From: Pseudomonas schmalbachii
GTDB lineage: Bacteria > Pseudomonadota > Gammaproteobacteria > Pseudomonadales > Pseudomonadaceae
DNA length: 64,000 bases
Reading direction: 5' to 3'
Assembly (NCBI RefSeq): GCF_017589465.1
Contig: NZ_JAELYA010000004.1
Span: 310,001-374,000, forward strand
Numbering within the stretch: the stretch's first letter is position 1; each line of letters begins with the position of its first letter. The position numbers and the translations under genes were made by a program. The notes beneath the pieces are model-generated. The model worked only from the letters and a program-made list of their open reading frames with translations, made no database searches and had not been told where the DNA came from. This document shows positions 47,786-57,589 of this stretch, in pieces.

Positions 47786-50527
47786 TCAGTGTGCCTCGTC
47801 CCAGTTCGAGCCGCTTCCGGTTTCGACGATCAGCGGCACATCCAGTTCCGCGGCGCCGCTCATCAGCGGACGAATCTGCTCGCACACCTGCTCGACCAGA
47901 TCCTCGCGCACTTCCAGCACCAGTTCGTCGTGCACCTGGAGGATCACGCGGGCATCCAGGCCGCTGTCCTGCAGCCAGTTATCCACAGCCACCATCGCCC
48001 GTTTCATGATGTCCGCCGCGGTGCCCTGCATCGGCGCGTTGATCGCCGTGCGTTCCGCCGCCTTGCGCATGGCGCCGTTCTTCGAGTGGATTTCCGGCAG
48101 GTACAGGCGGCGGCCGAACAGCGTCTCGACGAAGCCCTGTTCGGCGGCCTGGGCGCGGGTGCGCTCCATGTAGGCGAGCACGCCGGGATAGCGGGCGAAG
48201 TAGCGGTCGATGTAGGCCTGGGCTTCCTTGCGCTCGACGCCGATCTGCTTGGCCAGGCCGAACGCGCTCATGCCGTAGATCAGGCCGAAGTTGATCGCCT
48301 TGGCGCTGCGCCGCTGGTCGGCGGTCACGTCCGCCAGCGGGACGCCGAACACCTCGGCGGCGGTGGCGCGGTGCACGTCGCGGTCGTGGTGGAAGGCGTC
48401 CAGCAGGCCGTCGTCCTTGGCCAGGTGGGCCATGATGCGCAGTTCGATCTGCGAGTAGTCCGCCGAAATCAGCTTGTAGCCCTTCGGCGCGACGAAGGCC
48501 TGGCGGATGCGCCGGCCCTCGGCGGTGCGGATCGGGATGTTCTGCAGGTTCGGATCGCTGGAGGACAGTCGCCCGGTGGCCGCCACCGCCTGGTGGTAGG
48601 AGGTGTGGATGCGCCCGGTGCGCGGGTTGATCTGCTCCGGCAGGCGGTCGGTGTAGGTGCTCTTCAGCTTGCTCATGGAGCGGTACTGCATGATCACCTT
48701 GGGCAGTTCGTAGTCCTGCTCGGCAAGGTCGGCGAGCACCGCTTCGGCGGTGGACGGCTGGCCGGTGGCGGTCTTGCTCAGTACCGGCAGGCCGAGCTTG
48801 TCATAAAGGATGGCGCCGAGCTGCTTGGGCGAGCCGAGGTTGAATTCCTCGCCGGCCAGATCGTAGGCCTGGCGCTGCAGTTCGACCATCTTCTCGCCCA
48901 GTTCGTGACTCTGCCGGCCGAGCAGGTTGGCGTCGACCAGCGCACCGTTGCGCTCGATACGCGCCAGTACCGGCACCAGCGGCATCTCGATCTCGGTCAG
49001 CACTTTGGCCAGCGAGGGGATGGCCTGCAGCTTCTGCCACAGGGTGTTATGCAGGCGCAGGGTCACGTCGGCGTCTTCGGCCGCGTAGGGGCCGGCCTGC
49101 TCCAGGGCGATCTGGTCGAAGGTCAGCTGCTTGGCGCCCTTGCCGGCGATGTCCTCGAAGCGGATGGTGCTGTGGCCGAGGTACTTCAGCGCCAGGCTGT
49201 CCATGTCGTGGCGGGTGGCGGTGGAGTCCAGCACATAGGATTCGAGCATGGTGTCGAAGGCCACACCGCGCACCTGGATCGGCGTCGAGGCGTTGGCTAG
49301 CACGTTCATGTCGTACTTGCCGTGCTGGCCGACCTTGGCCTTCTTCGGGTCTTCGAGGATCGGCTTGAGCGCCTTGAGCACCGCATCGCGATCCAGCTGT
49401 GGCGGCACGCCCATATAGCTGTGCGCCAGCGGCACGTAGGCGGCCTCGCCTTCCTTGACCGCGAAGGACACGCCGACCAGTTGTGCCTGCTGGGCGTCGA
49501 GGCTGTTGGTCTCGGTGTCGAAGGCGATCAGCTCGGCCTGTTCGAGTTTCTTCAGCCAGGCGTCGAAGGCAGCCTGGTCGAGCACGGTTTCGTATTGCGC
49601 GGCGGCCTGGGCCGGGGCCTGCTCCGCCTGATCGCCGCCGGCGTCCTTCGCTTCGCGCAGCAGATCGTCCAGCCAGTTCTTGAATTCCAGCTCGCGATAC
49701 AGCGGGATCAACGCCTCGCGCTGTTGCTCGCCGGGGTGCAGGGCGTCGATTTCCACGTCCAGCTCGACATCGGTCTTGATGGTCGCCAGGCGGTAGGAAA
49801 GGAAGGCCTGATCGCGGTGCTCCTCGAGCTTGGCCGGCAGGCCCTTGGCGCCGCGGATCGGCAGCGCGGGCACCTGGTCGAGGTTGGCGTAGAGCACGTC
49901 GAGGCCGCCGCCGACGCCGACCAGCAGTCCCAGTGCGGTCTTCTCGCCGACGCCCGGCACGCCGGGGATGTTGTCGACCTTGTCACCCATCAGCGCCAGG
50001 TAATCGATGATCAGCTCAGGACCGACACCAAATTTCTCTTTCACGCCATCCACGTCGAGCACGCTACCGGTCATGGTGTTGACCAGCGTAATGTGCCCGT
50101 CGACCAACTGCGCCATGTCCTTGTCGCCGGTCGAGATCACCACCGGACGGTTGGCCGCGGCGCTGCTGCGGGCCAGGGTGCCGATCACGTCGTCAGCTTC
50201 CACCCCTTCCACGCACAGCAGCGGCAGGCCGAGGGCGCGCACGCAGGCGTGCAGCGGCTCGACCTGGACGCGCAGGTCGTCCGGCATGGACGGGCGATTG
50301 GCCTTGTACTCGGCGAACAGCTCGTCGCGGAAGGTCGGCCCCTTGGCATCGAAGACCACCGCGAACGGGCTGTCGGGGAACTGCTTGCGCAGGCTCTTGA
50401 GCATGTTCAGCACCCCCTTCACCGCGCCGGTCGGCTTGCCGGTGGAGGTGGTCAGCGGCGGCAGGGCATGGAACGCACGGTACAGATACGAGGAACCGTC
50501 CACCAGGACGAGGGGCGCCAGGCTCAT
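47786..50527 (-). CDS. polA: DNA polymerase I
   Basis: 913 residues from ATG 50527 ([23 protein letters not shown]). All three domains are present: 5' nuclease (residues 1 to about 300, [47 protein letters not shown]), proofreading 3'-5' exonuclease (about 315-500, [33 protein letters not shown]) and polymerase (about 530-913, [46 protein letters not shown]). Repairs DNA and matures Okazaki fragments. Divergent from the DUF2782 gene. Confidence 0.97.
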   Translation of the reverse strand: MSLAPLVLVDGSSYLYRAFHALPPLTTSTGKPTGAVKGVLNMLKSLRKQFPDSPFAVVFDAKGPTFRDELFAEYKANRPSMPDDLRVQVEPLHACVRALGLPLLCVEGVEADDVIGTLARSSAAANRPVVISTGDKDMAQLVDGHITLVNTMTGSVLDVDGVKEKFGVGPELIIDYLALMGDKVDNIPGVPGVGEKTALGLLVGVGGGLDVLYANLDQVPALPIRGAKGLPAKLEEHRDQAFLSYRLATIKTDVELDVEIDALHPGEQQREALIPLYRELEFKNWLDDLLREAKDAGGDQAEQAPAQAAAQYETVLDQAAFDAWLKKLEQAELIAFDTETNSLDAQQAQLVGVSFAVKEGEAAYVPLAHSYMGVPPQLDRDAVLKALKPILEDPKKAKVGQHGKYDMNVLANASTPIQVRGVAFDTMLESYVLDSTATRHDMDSLALKYLGHSTIRFEDIAGKGAKQLTFDQIALEQAGPYAAEDADVTLRLHNTLWQKLQAIPSLAKVLTEIEMPLVPVLARIERNGALVDANLLGRQSHELGEKMVELQRQAYDLAGEEFNLGSPKQLGAILYDKLGLPVLSKTATGQPSTAEAVLADLAEQDYELPKVIMQYRSMSKLKSTYTDRLPEQINPRTGRIHTSYHQAVAATGRLSSSDPNLQNIPIRTAEGRRIRQAFVAPKGYKLISADYSQIELRIMAHLAKDDGLLDAFHHDRDVHRATAAEVFGVPLADVTADQRRSAKAINFGLIYGMSAFGLAKQIGVERKEAQAYIDRYFARYPGVLAYMERTRAQAAEQGFVETLFGRRLYLPEIHSKNGAMRKAAERTAINAPMQGTAADIMKRAMVAVDNWLQDSGLDARVILQVHDELVLEVREDLVEQVCEQIRPLMSGAAELDVPLIVETGSGSNWDEAH

Positions 50528-50601
50528 GTGTGAATTCAACCTATTCAGAGGACCAGGGGGTAGAATGACCCTAGCCAATTCGACAAAGGGACAAGGTTAT
50601 C

Positions 50602-50892
50602 ATGCGCACATTGAACCGCCTGTTGCTTGCCGCACTGCTGGGCCTGGGAGCCACCACGGTAATGGCCGCGGACGAGGGTGCGCCCTCCGCCGAGCCGGAT
50701 GTGACCATCCGCCAGGAAGGCGACAAGACCATCCAGGAGTACCGCGTGAATGGCTTCCTGTATGCCATCAAGGTCACCCCCAAGGTCGGCAAGCCGTACT
50801 TCCTGGTGCGCGCGGATGGCAGCGAGGGCAACTTCATCCGCTCGGACCAGCCGGACATGCTGATTCCGCAGTGGGAAATCTTCTCCTGGTAG
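50602..50892 (+). CDS. DUF2782 exported protein (PA5494-like)
   Basis: 96 residues. Signal peptide MRTLNRLLLAALLGLGATTVMA, mature part begins ADEGAPSAEPDVTIRQEGDK; the conserved DUF2782 core is TIQEYRVNGFLYAIKVTPKVGKPYFLVRADG with FIRSDQPDMLIPQWEIFSW at the end. No known function; periplasmic by prediction. Directly upstream of thrB on the same strand (34-bp gap), an arrangement conserved in Pseudomonas. Confidence 0.88.
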   Translation: MRTLNRLLLAALLGLGATTVMAADEGAPSAEPDVTIRQEGDKTIQEYRVNGFLYAIKVTPKVGKPYFLVRADGSEGNFIRSDQPDMLIPQWEIFSW

Positions 50893-50926
50893 TCATTCGT
50901 CCATCTGGTGCGTTCGAGGATTGATC

Positions 50927-51877
50927 ATGTCGGTATTCACCCCCCTTGAGCGTCCGATGCTGGAAGAATTCCTGGCCCCCTATGGGCTGGGGCGCCTGCA
51001 GGACTTCCGTGGAATCGCCGAAGGTTCGGAGAACAGCAACTTCTTCGTCAGCCTGGAGCATGGCGAGTACGTCCTGACCCTGATCGAGCGCGGCCCGGTG
51101 CAGGACCTGCCGTTCTTCATCGCCCTGCTCGATGTGCTGCATTCCGCCAACCTGCCGGTGCCCTACGCCGTGCGTACCCAGGATGGCGAGGCACTGCGCC
51201 AGCTGGAAGGCAAGCCGGCACTGCTGCAGCCGCGCTTGCCCGGCCGCCACGAACGCCAGCCCAACGCCCATCATTGCGAGGAAGTCGGCCGGTTGCTGGC
51301 GCGCCTGCATGTGGCGACCCGCGGCAGCATCCTCGAACGCCCCAGCGACCGCGGGCTGGCCTGGATGCTCCATGAGGGGCAGGTACAGGTGGCGCGTCTG
51401 CCGGAAAACTCCCGCGCGATGCTGGAGAGCGCCCTCGAAGAGATCGCCCGCCTGCTCGCCGAACAACCGGAGCTGCCGCGCGCCAACCTGCACGCCGACC
51501 TGTTCCGCGACAACGTGCTGTTCGACGGCCCGCATCTGGCCGGACTGATCGACTTCTACAACTCGTGCTCGGGCTGGATGCTGTATGACGTGGCGATTGC
51601 GCTGAACGACTGGTGCTCGACCGACTCCGGCGACATCGACGGCTCGCGCGCCCGTGCCTTCCTTGCCGCCTACGCGGCGAAGCGGCCATTCACCGCGCTG
51701 GAAGCGGAGCTCTGGCCGGAGATGCTGCGGGTGGCCTGCGTGCGTTTCTGGCTGTCGCGGCTGGTCGCCGCCCAGGCATTCTCCGGGCAGGATGTGCTGA
51801 TTCACGATCCGGGCGAGTTCGAGCGGAAGCTGGAAAAGCGCCAACGGGTGGACATCCATCTGCCGCTGGCCTTGTAG
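50927..51877 (+). CDS. thrB: Homoserine kinase (ThrB, APH-fold type)
   Basis: 316 residues from ATG 50927 (GAGGATTGATC upstream). Pseudomonas-type homoserine kinase of the aminoglycoside-phosphotransferase fold, not the GHMP fold of enterics: FRGIAEGSENSNFFVSLEHGEYVLTL, catalytic loop LPRANLHADLFRDNVLFDG (HxDxxxxN), metal site GLIDFYNSCSGWMLYDVAI. Phosphorylates homoserine for threonine synthesis. The stop codon TAG is formed by the first bases of a family D repeat that begins at 51874. Confidence 0.92.
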   Translation: MSVFTPLERPMLEEFLAPYGLGRLQDFRGIAEGSENSNFFVSLEHGEYVLTLIERGPVQDLPFFIALLDVLHSANLPVPYAVRTQDGEALRQLEGKPALLQPRLPGRHERQPNAHHCEEVGRLLARLHVATRGSILERPSDRGLAWMLHEGQVQVARLPENSRAMLESALEEIARLLAEQPELPRANLHADLFRDNVLFDGPHLAGLIDFYNSCSGWMLYDVAIALNDWCSTDSGDIDGSRARAFLAAYAAKRPFTALEAELWPEMLRVACVRFWLSRLVAAQAFSGQDVLIHDPGEFERKLEKRQRVDIHLPLAL

Positions 51878-51954
51878 GTTGGCGCTGAGCGCAGCGAAGC
51901 CCAACAGTTCTGCGCGCTGCATCGTTGGGCTTCGCAGGCTCAGCACCAACCTAC
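51874..51954. repeat. REP family D inverted pair fused to the thrB stop
   Basis: GTAGGTTGGCGCTGAGCGCAG...AAGCCCAACA and GTTGGGCTTCGCAG...CAGCACCAACCTAC. Its leading GTAG overlaps the thrB stop codon (TAG, 51875-51877). Confidence 0.9.
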
Positions 51955-52033
51955 GGTTCCGCCCGGCTATGCATTTCTGGCGTAACGATCCAATCCGCAG
52001 CTGACGTCCCTGTCGTTACTCCTCTGCCCTGGC

Positions 52034-52720
52034 TCACCCGCACTTCGAGTGCCCGCAGTTCAGGCAGGTAGCGCAGCCGTCCATCTGTACCACCGCCATG
52101 GTCTGGCACTTGCCGCAGAGCTGGGCGCCGGCGGGAAAGCCTTCGCCGGGCTCGGCCTTGGTGGTGCCCTGGGCGGCTTCGTAGGCGGCACGTTTTTCGG
52201 CCAGGTACAGGCGCTGTTCCTCGTTGAGCTCCGGCCCCTGCATCAGGCCGATGGCGATCAGGTGGCGCTCGATCACTGCACCGATCTCGGCAACGATCGA
52301 CGGCATGTACACCCCGCCGCGCTTGAGATAGCCGCCGCGCGGGTCGAACACCGCCTTCATTTCCTCGACCATGAAGGTACAGTCGCCGCCCTTGCGGAAT
52401 ACCGCCGACATGATGCGGGTGAGGGCGACTATCCACTGGAAGTGGTCCATGTTCTTCGAGTTGATGAATATCTCGAAGGGCCGGCGTTGCTCGTAGGGCG
52501 TGCCGGGGTTGAGCACCACGTCATTGATGGTCACGTAGAGCGCATGCTCGAACAGCGGCGACTTGATCTTGTAGGTCGCGCCGACCAGCATTTCCGGGCG
52601 CTGCAGGGTCTCGTCCATCTTCACGACGGCGGCGGCCGCTGCGGCCTCCGCACGGGCCTTTTCCTCGGCCACGTCGACTACCTGGAAGCCCTTGATTTTC
52701 TGGGTGATCTTGGTGGTCAT
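52034..52720 (-). CDS. nrdJb: Class II ribonucleotide reductase C-terminal subunit NrdJb
   Basis: 228 residues. TSCPD-type C-terminal part of the adenosylcobalamin-dependent ribonucleotide reductase: KGFQVVDVAEEKARAEA, YEQRRPFEIFINSKNMDHFQW, CTFMVEEMKAVFDPRGGYLKRGG, and a C-terminal zinc ribbon/redox-cysteine region CGKCQTMAVVQMDGCATCLNCG. In P. aeruginosa class II RNR is naturally split into NrdJa and NrdJb and both are needed for activity. Begins 16 bp after the nrdJa stop. Confidence 0.94.
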   Translation of the reverse strand: MTTKITQKIKGFQVVDVAEEKARAEAAAAAAVVKMDETLQRPEMLVGATYKIKSPLFEHALYVTINDVVLNPGTPYEQRRPFEIFINSKNMDHFQWIVALTRIMSAVFRKGGDCTFMVEEMKAVFDPRGGYLKRGGVYMPSIVAEIGAVIERHLIAIGLMQGPELNEEQRLYLAEKRAAYEAAQGTTKAEPGEGFPAGAQLCGKCQTMAVVQMDGCATCLNCGHSKCG

Positions 52721-52736
52721 CGAAATCTCCGACGGC

Positions 52737-54884
52737 TCAGTACTTGCCGTAATAGCCTTCTTTCAGGGCGTCGAACAGGTTGGCGGCGGTGTGCACTTCG
52801 CCGTCGTACTCGATTTCCTCGTTGCCCTTGAACTCGACCACGCTGCCGTCCTCCAGCTCGAAGCGGTAGACGGTCCGTTCCAGGTCCGCATCCTTGACCA
52901 GCACGCCCTGGAAGGCCGCCGGGTTGAAGCGGAAGGTGGTGCAGCCCTTGAGACCCTGGCGCCAGGCGTACAGGTAGATGTCCTTGAACTGCTCGAAGGG
53001 GTAGTCGGTGGGCACGTTGGCGGTCTTGGAGATCGACGAGTCGATCCACTTCTGTGCCGCCGCCTGGATATCCACATGCTGTTCCGGGCTGATGTCGTCG
53101 GCAGTGATGAAGTAGTCCGGCAACTGGTGCTTGCCGTCTTCCGCGTCCGGCACGGCCTTGCTGTCGACCAGCGCGCGGTACGCCAGCAGCTCGTAGCTGT
53201 AGACCGAGATCTTCTCCTTGGTCTTGCGCCCGGCGCGGATCAGGTTGCGCGAATAGTGGTGGGCGAAGCTCGGCTCGATGCCGTTGGAGGCGTTGTTCGC
53301 CAGGCTCAGGCTGATGGTGCCGGTGGGCGCGATGGAGCTGTGGTGGGTGAAGCGCGCACCTTGTTCGGCCAGCGCCTCGACCAGCTGCGGCGCGTGTTCG
53401 GCGACGCGCTGCATGTAGCGCGAGTATTTCGCGTGCAGCACCCGGCCCGGCACCTTGTCGCCGATCTTGTAGCCATCGGCGGCCATTTCCGGCCGTTTGC
53501 GAAGCATCTCGCCGGTAACCTCGTATTCCTCGGCCAGCATTGGCGCGGCGCCTTTCTCCTTCGATAGCTCCAGGGCCACTTCCCAGCCGACCAGCGCCAT
53601 CTCCCGCGCGACTTCCTCGGTGAATACGCAGGCTTCCGGGCTGCCGTACTTCAGGCGCAACAGGGTCAGCGCCGAACCGAGGCCAAGGAAGCCCATGCCA
53701 TGCCGGCGCTTGCCGAGGATTTCCGCGCGCTGCTGCGCCAGCGGCAGGCCATTGATCTCCACCACGTTGTCGAGCATGCGAGTGAACACCCGCACCACCT
53801 CGCGGAAGCGCTCCCAGTCGAAGCGCGCCTGCTCGGTGAACGGCTCGACGACGAAGCCGGTCAGGTTGACCGAACCGAGCAGGCAGGAGCCGTAGGGGGG
53901 TAAAGGCTGCTCACCGCACGGGTTGGTCGCGCGGATTTCCTCGCACCACCAGTTGTTGTTCAGCTCGTTGACCCGGTCGATGAGGATGAAGCCCGGCTCG
54001 GCGTAGTCGTAGGTGGAGACCATGATCATGTCCCACAGGTGACGTGCCTTGACCCGGCCGTAGACCCGGCAGGCGACCTGGCCGTCCTTGTCGACCAGGT
54101 ATTCGTCGTGCACCGGCCAGTCGCGCCAGACGACCGTCTCCGCGTCCTTCAGGTCGACTTCGTCGCGCTCCTTCTGGTGTACCGGGAAGATCAGCGGCCA
54201 GTCGGCGTCGTCTTCCACCGCCTTCATGAAGCCGTCGGTGATCAGCAGGCTGAGGTTGAACTGGCGCAGGCGGCCGTCTTCGCGCTTGGCGCGGATGAAT
54301 TCGCGCACGTCCGGATGGCTGACGTCGAAGGTGCCCATCTGCGCGCCGCGGCGGCCGCCGGCGGAGCTGACGGTGAAGCACATCTTGTCGTAGATATCCA
54401 TGAACGACAGCGGCCCGCTGGTGTGCGCGCCGGCGCCGGAAACGTAGGCGCCGCGCGGGCGCAGGGTGCTGAATTCGTAGCCGATGCCGCAGCCCGCCTT
54501 GAGTGTCAGGCCGGCCTCGTGGACCTTTTGCAGGATGTCGTCCATGGAGTCATGGATGATTCCGGAGACGGTGCAGTTGATGGTGGAGGTGGCCGGCTTG
54601 TGGCCCTGTGCGCCGGCGTTGGAAATGATCCGTCCGGCGGGGATGGCGCCGTTGCGCAGTGCCCAGAGGAAGCGCTCGTACCAGTGCTCGCGCCTGGCCT
54701 TGTCGCTCTCGACATCGGCCAGGGCCCGCGCCACCCGGCGCCAGGTGCCGTCGACGCTGTCGTCGATCGGCGTGCCGTCCTTCTGCTTGAGACGGTACTT
54801 GCTGTCCCAGATGTCCTGCGAGGCGGGTTGCAGGGCAAGGGCTCCTTGGTCTGCGCCACGGGGGCGCGCATCGGTCTTGGCCAT
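52737..54884 (-). CDS. nrdJa: Class II ribonucleotide reductase catalytic subunit NrdJa
   Basis: 715 residues from ATG 54884; GGAGG lies 11 bases upstream, slightly far, and a longer non-ATG start cannot be ruled out. Vitamin B12-dependent reductase of ribonucleotides, oxygen-independent. Motifs: GRIISNAGAQGHKPATSTINCTV, GAGAHTSGPLSFMDIYDK, active-site loop TNPCGEQPLPPYGSCLLGSVNLT, and HHSSIAPTGTISLSLANNASNGIEPSF in the C-terminal barrel. Ends with an acidic C-terminus before nrdJb. Likely NrdR-regulated (candidate box at 54936). Confidence 0.94.
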   Translation of the reverse strand: MAKTDARPRGADQGALALQPASQDIWDSKYRLKQKDGTPIDDSVDGTWRRVARALADVESDKARREHWYERFLWALRNGAIPAGRIISNAGAQGHKPATSTINCTVSGIIHDSMDDILQKVHEAGLTLKAGCGIGYEFSTLRPRGAYVSGAGAHTSGPLSFMDIYDKMCFTVSSAGGRRGAQMGTFDVSHPDVREFIRAKREDGRLRQFNLSLLITDGFMKAVEDDADWPLIFPVHQKERDEVDLKDAETVVWRDWPVHDEYLVDKDGQVACRVYGRVKARHLWDMIMVSTYDYAEPGFILIDRVNELNNNWWCEEIRATNPCGEQPLPPYGSCLLGSVNLTGFVVEPFTEQARFDWERFREVVRVFTRMLDNVVEINGLPLAQQRAEILGKRRHGMGFLGLGSALTLLRLKYGSPEACVFTEEVAREMALVGWEVALELSKEKGAAPMLAEEYEVTGEMLRKRPEMAADGYKIGDKVPGRVLHAKYSRYMQRVAEHAPQLVEALAEQGARFTHHSSIAPTGTISLSLANNASNGIEPSFAHHYSRNLIRAGRKTKEKISVYSYELLAYRALVDSKAVPDAEDGKHQLPDYFITADDISPEQHVDIQAAAQKWIDSSISKTANVPTDYPFEQFKDIYLYAWRQGLKGCTTFRFNPAAFQGVLVKDADLERTVYRFELEDGSVVEFKGNEEIEYDGEVHTAANLFDALKEGYYGKY

Positions 54885-54935
54885 CCGCTGAATAACCTCC
54901 TGTCGGTCGGGTGGTGAACGCAATGGCCGGCAAAA

Positions 54936-54951
54936 CTACAAGATGTTGTGT
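54936..54951 (-). promoter_or_regulatory. Candidate NrdR box upstream of nrdJab
   Basis: Minus strand ACACAACATCTTGTAG matches the NrdR consensus ACACWATATATWGTGT at about 12 of 16 positions, 52 bp before the nrdJa start. NrdR sites normally come in pairs; the expected partner (GCGCAATAGGTTAAAC region) is poor. Confidence 0.45.
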
Positions 54952-55023
54952 TTAACCTATTGCGCTAGATCAACCCATAGTGCTTGGGCCACTGAAAGCC
55001 AGCATAGACCCTGGCAGTCCAAC

Positions 55024-55077
55024 GTAGGGCGGGCGAAGCCCGCCATCCATCGAATTGGCGGGTTGCACCCGCCCTAC
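55024..55077. repeat. REP family A inverted pair
   Basis: GTAGGGCGGGCGAAGCCC and complementary arm GGGTTGCACCCGCCCTAC. First of three different REP families packed in tandem between nrdJa and znuA (403-bp gap). Confidence 0.9.
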
Positions 55078-55106
55078 GGCATTGCCTTCCAGGCAGCGCA
55101 GGAACT

Positions 55107-55196
55107 GTAGGAGCCAGCTTGCTGGCGATCCGGAATCATCCATTCGCGCCACGGCATGAAGCGGACCTGCGTTATCGCCAGCAAGCTGGCTCCTAC
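55107..55196. repeat. REP family C inverted pair
   Basis: GTAGGAGCCAGCTTGCTGGC and GCCAGCAAGCTGGCTCCTAC, second copy of the element at 5476. Confidence 0.9.
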
Positions 55197-55202
55197 AAAA
55201 AC

Positions 55203-55286
55203 GTAGGGTGGATGGCGCTCTTCCATCCACCATTCCGGAGCCGCATGCGCGGCCATGGTGGATCGATGGAGTGTGATCCCCCCTAC
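55203..55286. repeat. REP family E inverted pair
   Basis: GTAGGGTGGATGGCGCTCTT and GGTGGATCGATGG...CCCCCTAC, ending just before the znuA stop codon. Partly degenerate. Confidence 0.75.
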
Positions 55287-55287
55287 G

Positions 55288-56226
55288 TCAAGGTTTTTCC
55301 AGGCAGCCGGCGAACTCCCCGGCCAGGTTCTGCAGCAGGGATTCGTAGCCATTGGCATCGACCTTGGCGGCCACGCCCATGGCGTCCAGTTCGGCCAGGC
55401 GCACCGGCAGGCCGTCGCTGAGGGTGTCGGCCAGGCGCGGGCGCAGTGGCGGCTCGCTGAAGATGCAGGACGGGCCGGCTTTCTGCAGTTGCGCGCGCAT
55501 GGCGGCGACGTGTCGCGCGCCCGGCTGCACCTCGGCGGAGATGGCGAAGACGCCGGCGTGCTTCAGCCCATAGGCTTCCTCGAAGTAGTCGAAGGCCTCG
55601 TGGAACACGAAGTACGGCTTGCCGGCCAGCGGCGCCAGGCGCTGTTTCAGGCGGGCGTCGAGCTGTTCCATGCGCTGGTCGAAGGCCTTGAGATTGGCCT
55701 GGTAGCGGCTGGCGTTGGCCGGGTCGGTGCTGGCCAGGTCGGCGGCCATGCGCGCGGCGATCACCCGGGCGTTGGCCGGCAGCAGCCAGAGATGCGCATC
55801 GATGCTGCCGGGGCGGTGGTCGTGATCGTGCTCGTAGTCGTGTTCGTGCTCATGGTCGTGTCCATCGGCCTCGCCGAACTTGCGCAGATGCATCCCGGGC
55901 AGCTCCTGCACGGCGACGCTCGATCCCTTGCGGCCATCCAGCACTTTGGGCAGGAAGGCTTCCATGTCCGGGCCGATCCAGTAGAGCAGCTGGGCGTCGC
56001 GTACCCGCCGCACGTCCGACGGGCGCAATGCATAGCTGTGCGGCGAGGCGCCGGGCGGCAGCAGCACGTCGGGGCTGCCGGCGCCATCCTGGACGGCGGC
56101 GGCGATCAGTTGCAGCGGCTTGATGCTGGTCAGCAGGCTGACCTCGGCACGGGCGGACAGGCTCAGGAGCAGGGCGCAGCAGGTGACGAGCAGGGCGGAA
56201 GGGCGCAGGGACACGGCGACACTCAC
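55288..56226 (-). CDS. znuA: Zinc ABC transporter substrate-binding protein ZnuA
   Basis: 312 residues. Signal peptide MSVAVSLRPSALLVTCCALLLSLSARA, then cluster A-I metal-binding protein: TSIKPLQLIAAAVQDG, zinc ligand His in PPGASPHSYALRPSDVRR, a histidine/acid-rich loop (DGHDHEHEHDYEHDHDH) near residue 120, SIDAHLWLLPANARVIA and FVFHEAFDYFEEAYGL. Captures Zn2+ in the periplasm for ZnuBC. Divergent from zur-znuC-znuB, sharing a Zur box in the 56-bp gap. Confidence 0.95.
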   Translation of the reverse strand: MSVAVSLRPSALLVTCCALLLSLSARAEVSLLTSIKPLQLIAAAVQDGAGSPDVLLPPGASPHSYALRPSDVRRVRDAQLLYWIGPDMEAFLPKVLDGRKGSSVAVQELPGMHLRKFGEADGHDHEHEHDYEHDHDHRPGSIDAHLWLLPANARVIAARMAADLASTDPANASRYQANLKAFDQRMEQLDARLKQRLAPLAGKPYFVFHEAFDYFEEAYGLKHAGVFAISAEVQPGARHVAAMRAQLQKAGPSCIFSEPPLRPRLADTLSDGLPVRLAELDAMGVAAKVDANGYESLLQNLAGEFAGCLEKP

Positions 56227-56242
56227 AGGTGAAGGGGAAAGA

Positions 56243-56255
56243 GTTATATAATAAC
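56243..56255. promoter_or_regulatory. Zur box between znuA and zur
   Basis: Near-perfect palindrome GTTATATAATAAC, matching the core of proteobacterial Zur boxes (GTTATA..TATAAC type). Placed to block both divergent promoters: 17 bp from the znuA start, 28 bp from the zur start. Confidence 0.85.
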
Positions 56256-56282
56256 GTCTCTTGATCGGAGCGTCGCCGCCGT

Positions 56283-56789
56283 ATGTACAAGATCGCCCCC
56301 AATACCCCGCTCGCCTGCCGCCCGCACGACCACGCCAACTGCGTGGCCAGCGCGCTGGCCGAGGCCGATACGGTTTGCGCGCGCCAGGGCGTGCGCCTCA
56401 CCGAGCTGCGCCGTCGCGTGCTCGAACTGGTCTGGCAGAGCCACAAGCCGCTCGGTGCTTACGACATCCTCGCCGTGCTGAGCGAGACCGACGGCCGCCG
56501 CGCGGCGCCGCCGACGGTCTATCGCGCGCTGGATTTCCTCCTGGAAAACGGCCTGGTGCACCGCATCGCCTCGCTCAACGCCTTCGTCGGCTGCAACAAT
56601 CCGGAGCACGCCCACGAGGGCCAGTTCCTCATCTGTCGCGCCTGCCATACGGCGATCGAGCTGGAGCAGCCGGCGATCAGCGACGCGATCGTCGCCGGCG
56701 CCCGCGATGTCGGTTTCGCGGTGGAAACCCAGACCGTGGAAGTGGTCGGTCTCTGCTCGGCCTGCAATTCCGACAAGTCGGAGGCCTGA
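56283..56789 (+). CDS. zur: Zinc uptake regulator Zur (Fur family)
   Basis: 168 residues. Fur-family winged helix ([52 protein letters not shown]) and zinc-binding dimerisation domain with structural cysteines CRACH near residue 120 and CSAC at the end, plus [14 protein letters not shown]. Represses znuA and zur-znuCB when zinc is plentiful. Known as np20/PA5499 in P. aeruginosa. The stop overlaps the znuC start by one base. Confidence 0.95.
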   Translation: MYKIAPNTPLACRPHDHANCVASALAEADTVCARQGVRLTELRRRVLELVWQSHKPLGAYDILAVLSETDGRRAAPPTVYRALDFLLENGLVHRIASLNAFVGCNNPEHAHEGQFLICRACHTAIELEQPAISDAIVAGARDVGFAVETQTVEVVGLCSACNSDKSEA

Positions 56790-57589
56790 TGAGCGATACC
56801 CTGATCCGCCTGGAGGGCGTCTGCGTTCGCCGTTCCGGCCAGACCACCCTGCAGGACATCAACCTGCGCATCGCCCGTGGCCAGATCGTCACCCTGATCG
56901 GCCCCAACGGCGCCGGCAAGACCACCCTGGTGCGCAGCGTGCTCGGCCTGCTCAAGCCTGACAGCGGCAGCGTCTGGCGCAAGCCGAAGCTGAACATCGG
57001 CTACATGCCGCAGAAGCTGCACGTCGACCCGACCCTGCCGCTCAGCGTGCTGCGCTTCCTGCGTCTTGTGCCCGGCGTCGGGCGCAAGGAAGCATTGGCG
57101 GCGCTTGGCGAGGTCGGCGCCAGCCATGTGCTGGACAGCCCGCTGCAAGGCATTTCCGGCGGCGAGTTGCAGCGCGTGCTGCTGGCCCGTGCGCTGCTGC
57201 GCGAGCCGGAGCTGCTGGTGCTCGACGAGCCGGTGCAGGGCGTCGACGTCAGCGGCCAGGCCGAGCTCTACCGGCTGATCACCCGTCTGCGCGACCGCCA
57301 TGGTTGCGGTGTGCTGATGGTGTCCCACGACCTGCACCTGGTGATGAGCGCCACCGACCAGGTGGTCTGCCTGAACCGCCACATCTGCTGCCACGGCCAT
57401 CCCGAGCAGGTCAGCGGCGATCCGGCGTTCATCGAGCTGTTCGGCCAGGACGCACGCAGCCTGGCGATCTACCACCACCATCACGACCACGCCCACGACC
57501 TGCACGGCGAGGTGGTGAAAGAACCATTCCCTGCCGGCACCCGCTTCACGCCTGTCCACCAGCACGGCCCCGACTGCAACCATGGCTGA
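56789..57589 (+). CDS. znuC: Zinc ABC transporter ATP-binding protein ZnuC
   Basis: 266 residues. ATPase motifs: Walker [17 protein letters not shown], signature [17 protein letters not shown], Walker [14 protein letters not shown]-loop [13 protein letters not shown], and the family's [15 protein letters not shown]. The C-terminus carries a histidine-rich tail ([15 protein letters not shown] and [10 protein letters not shown]) that may bind zinc and sense cytosolic levels. Powers zinc import with ZnuB. Start ATG 56789 overlaps zur; its end overlaps znuB by 8 bp. Confidence 0.94.
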   Translation: MSDTLIRLEGVCVRRSGQTTLQDINLRIARGQIVTLIGPNGAGKTTLVRSVLGLLKPDSGSVWRKPKLNIGYMPQKLHVDPTLPLSVLRFLRLVPGVGRKEALAALGEVGASHVLDSPLQGISGGELQRVLLARALLREPELLVLDEPVQGVDVSGQAELYRLITRLRDRHGCGVLMVSHDLHLVMSATDQVVCLNRHICCHGHPEQVSGDPAFIELFGQDARSLAIYHHHHDHAHDLHGEVVKEPFPAGTRFTPVHQHGPDCNHG

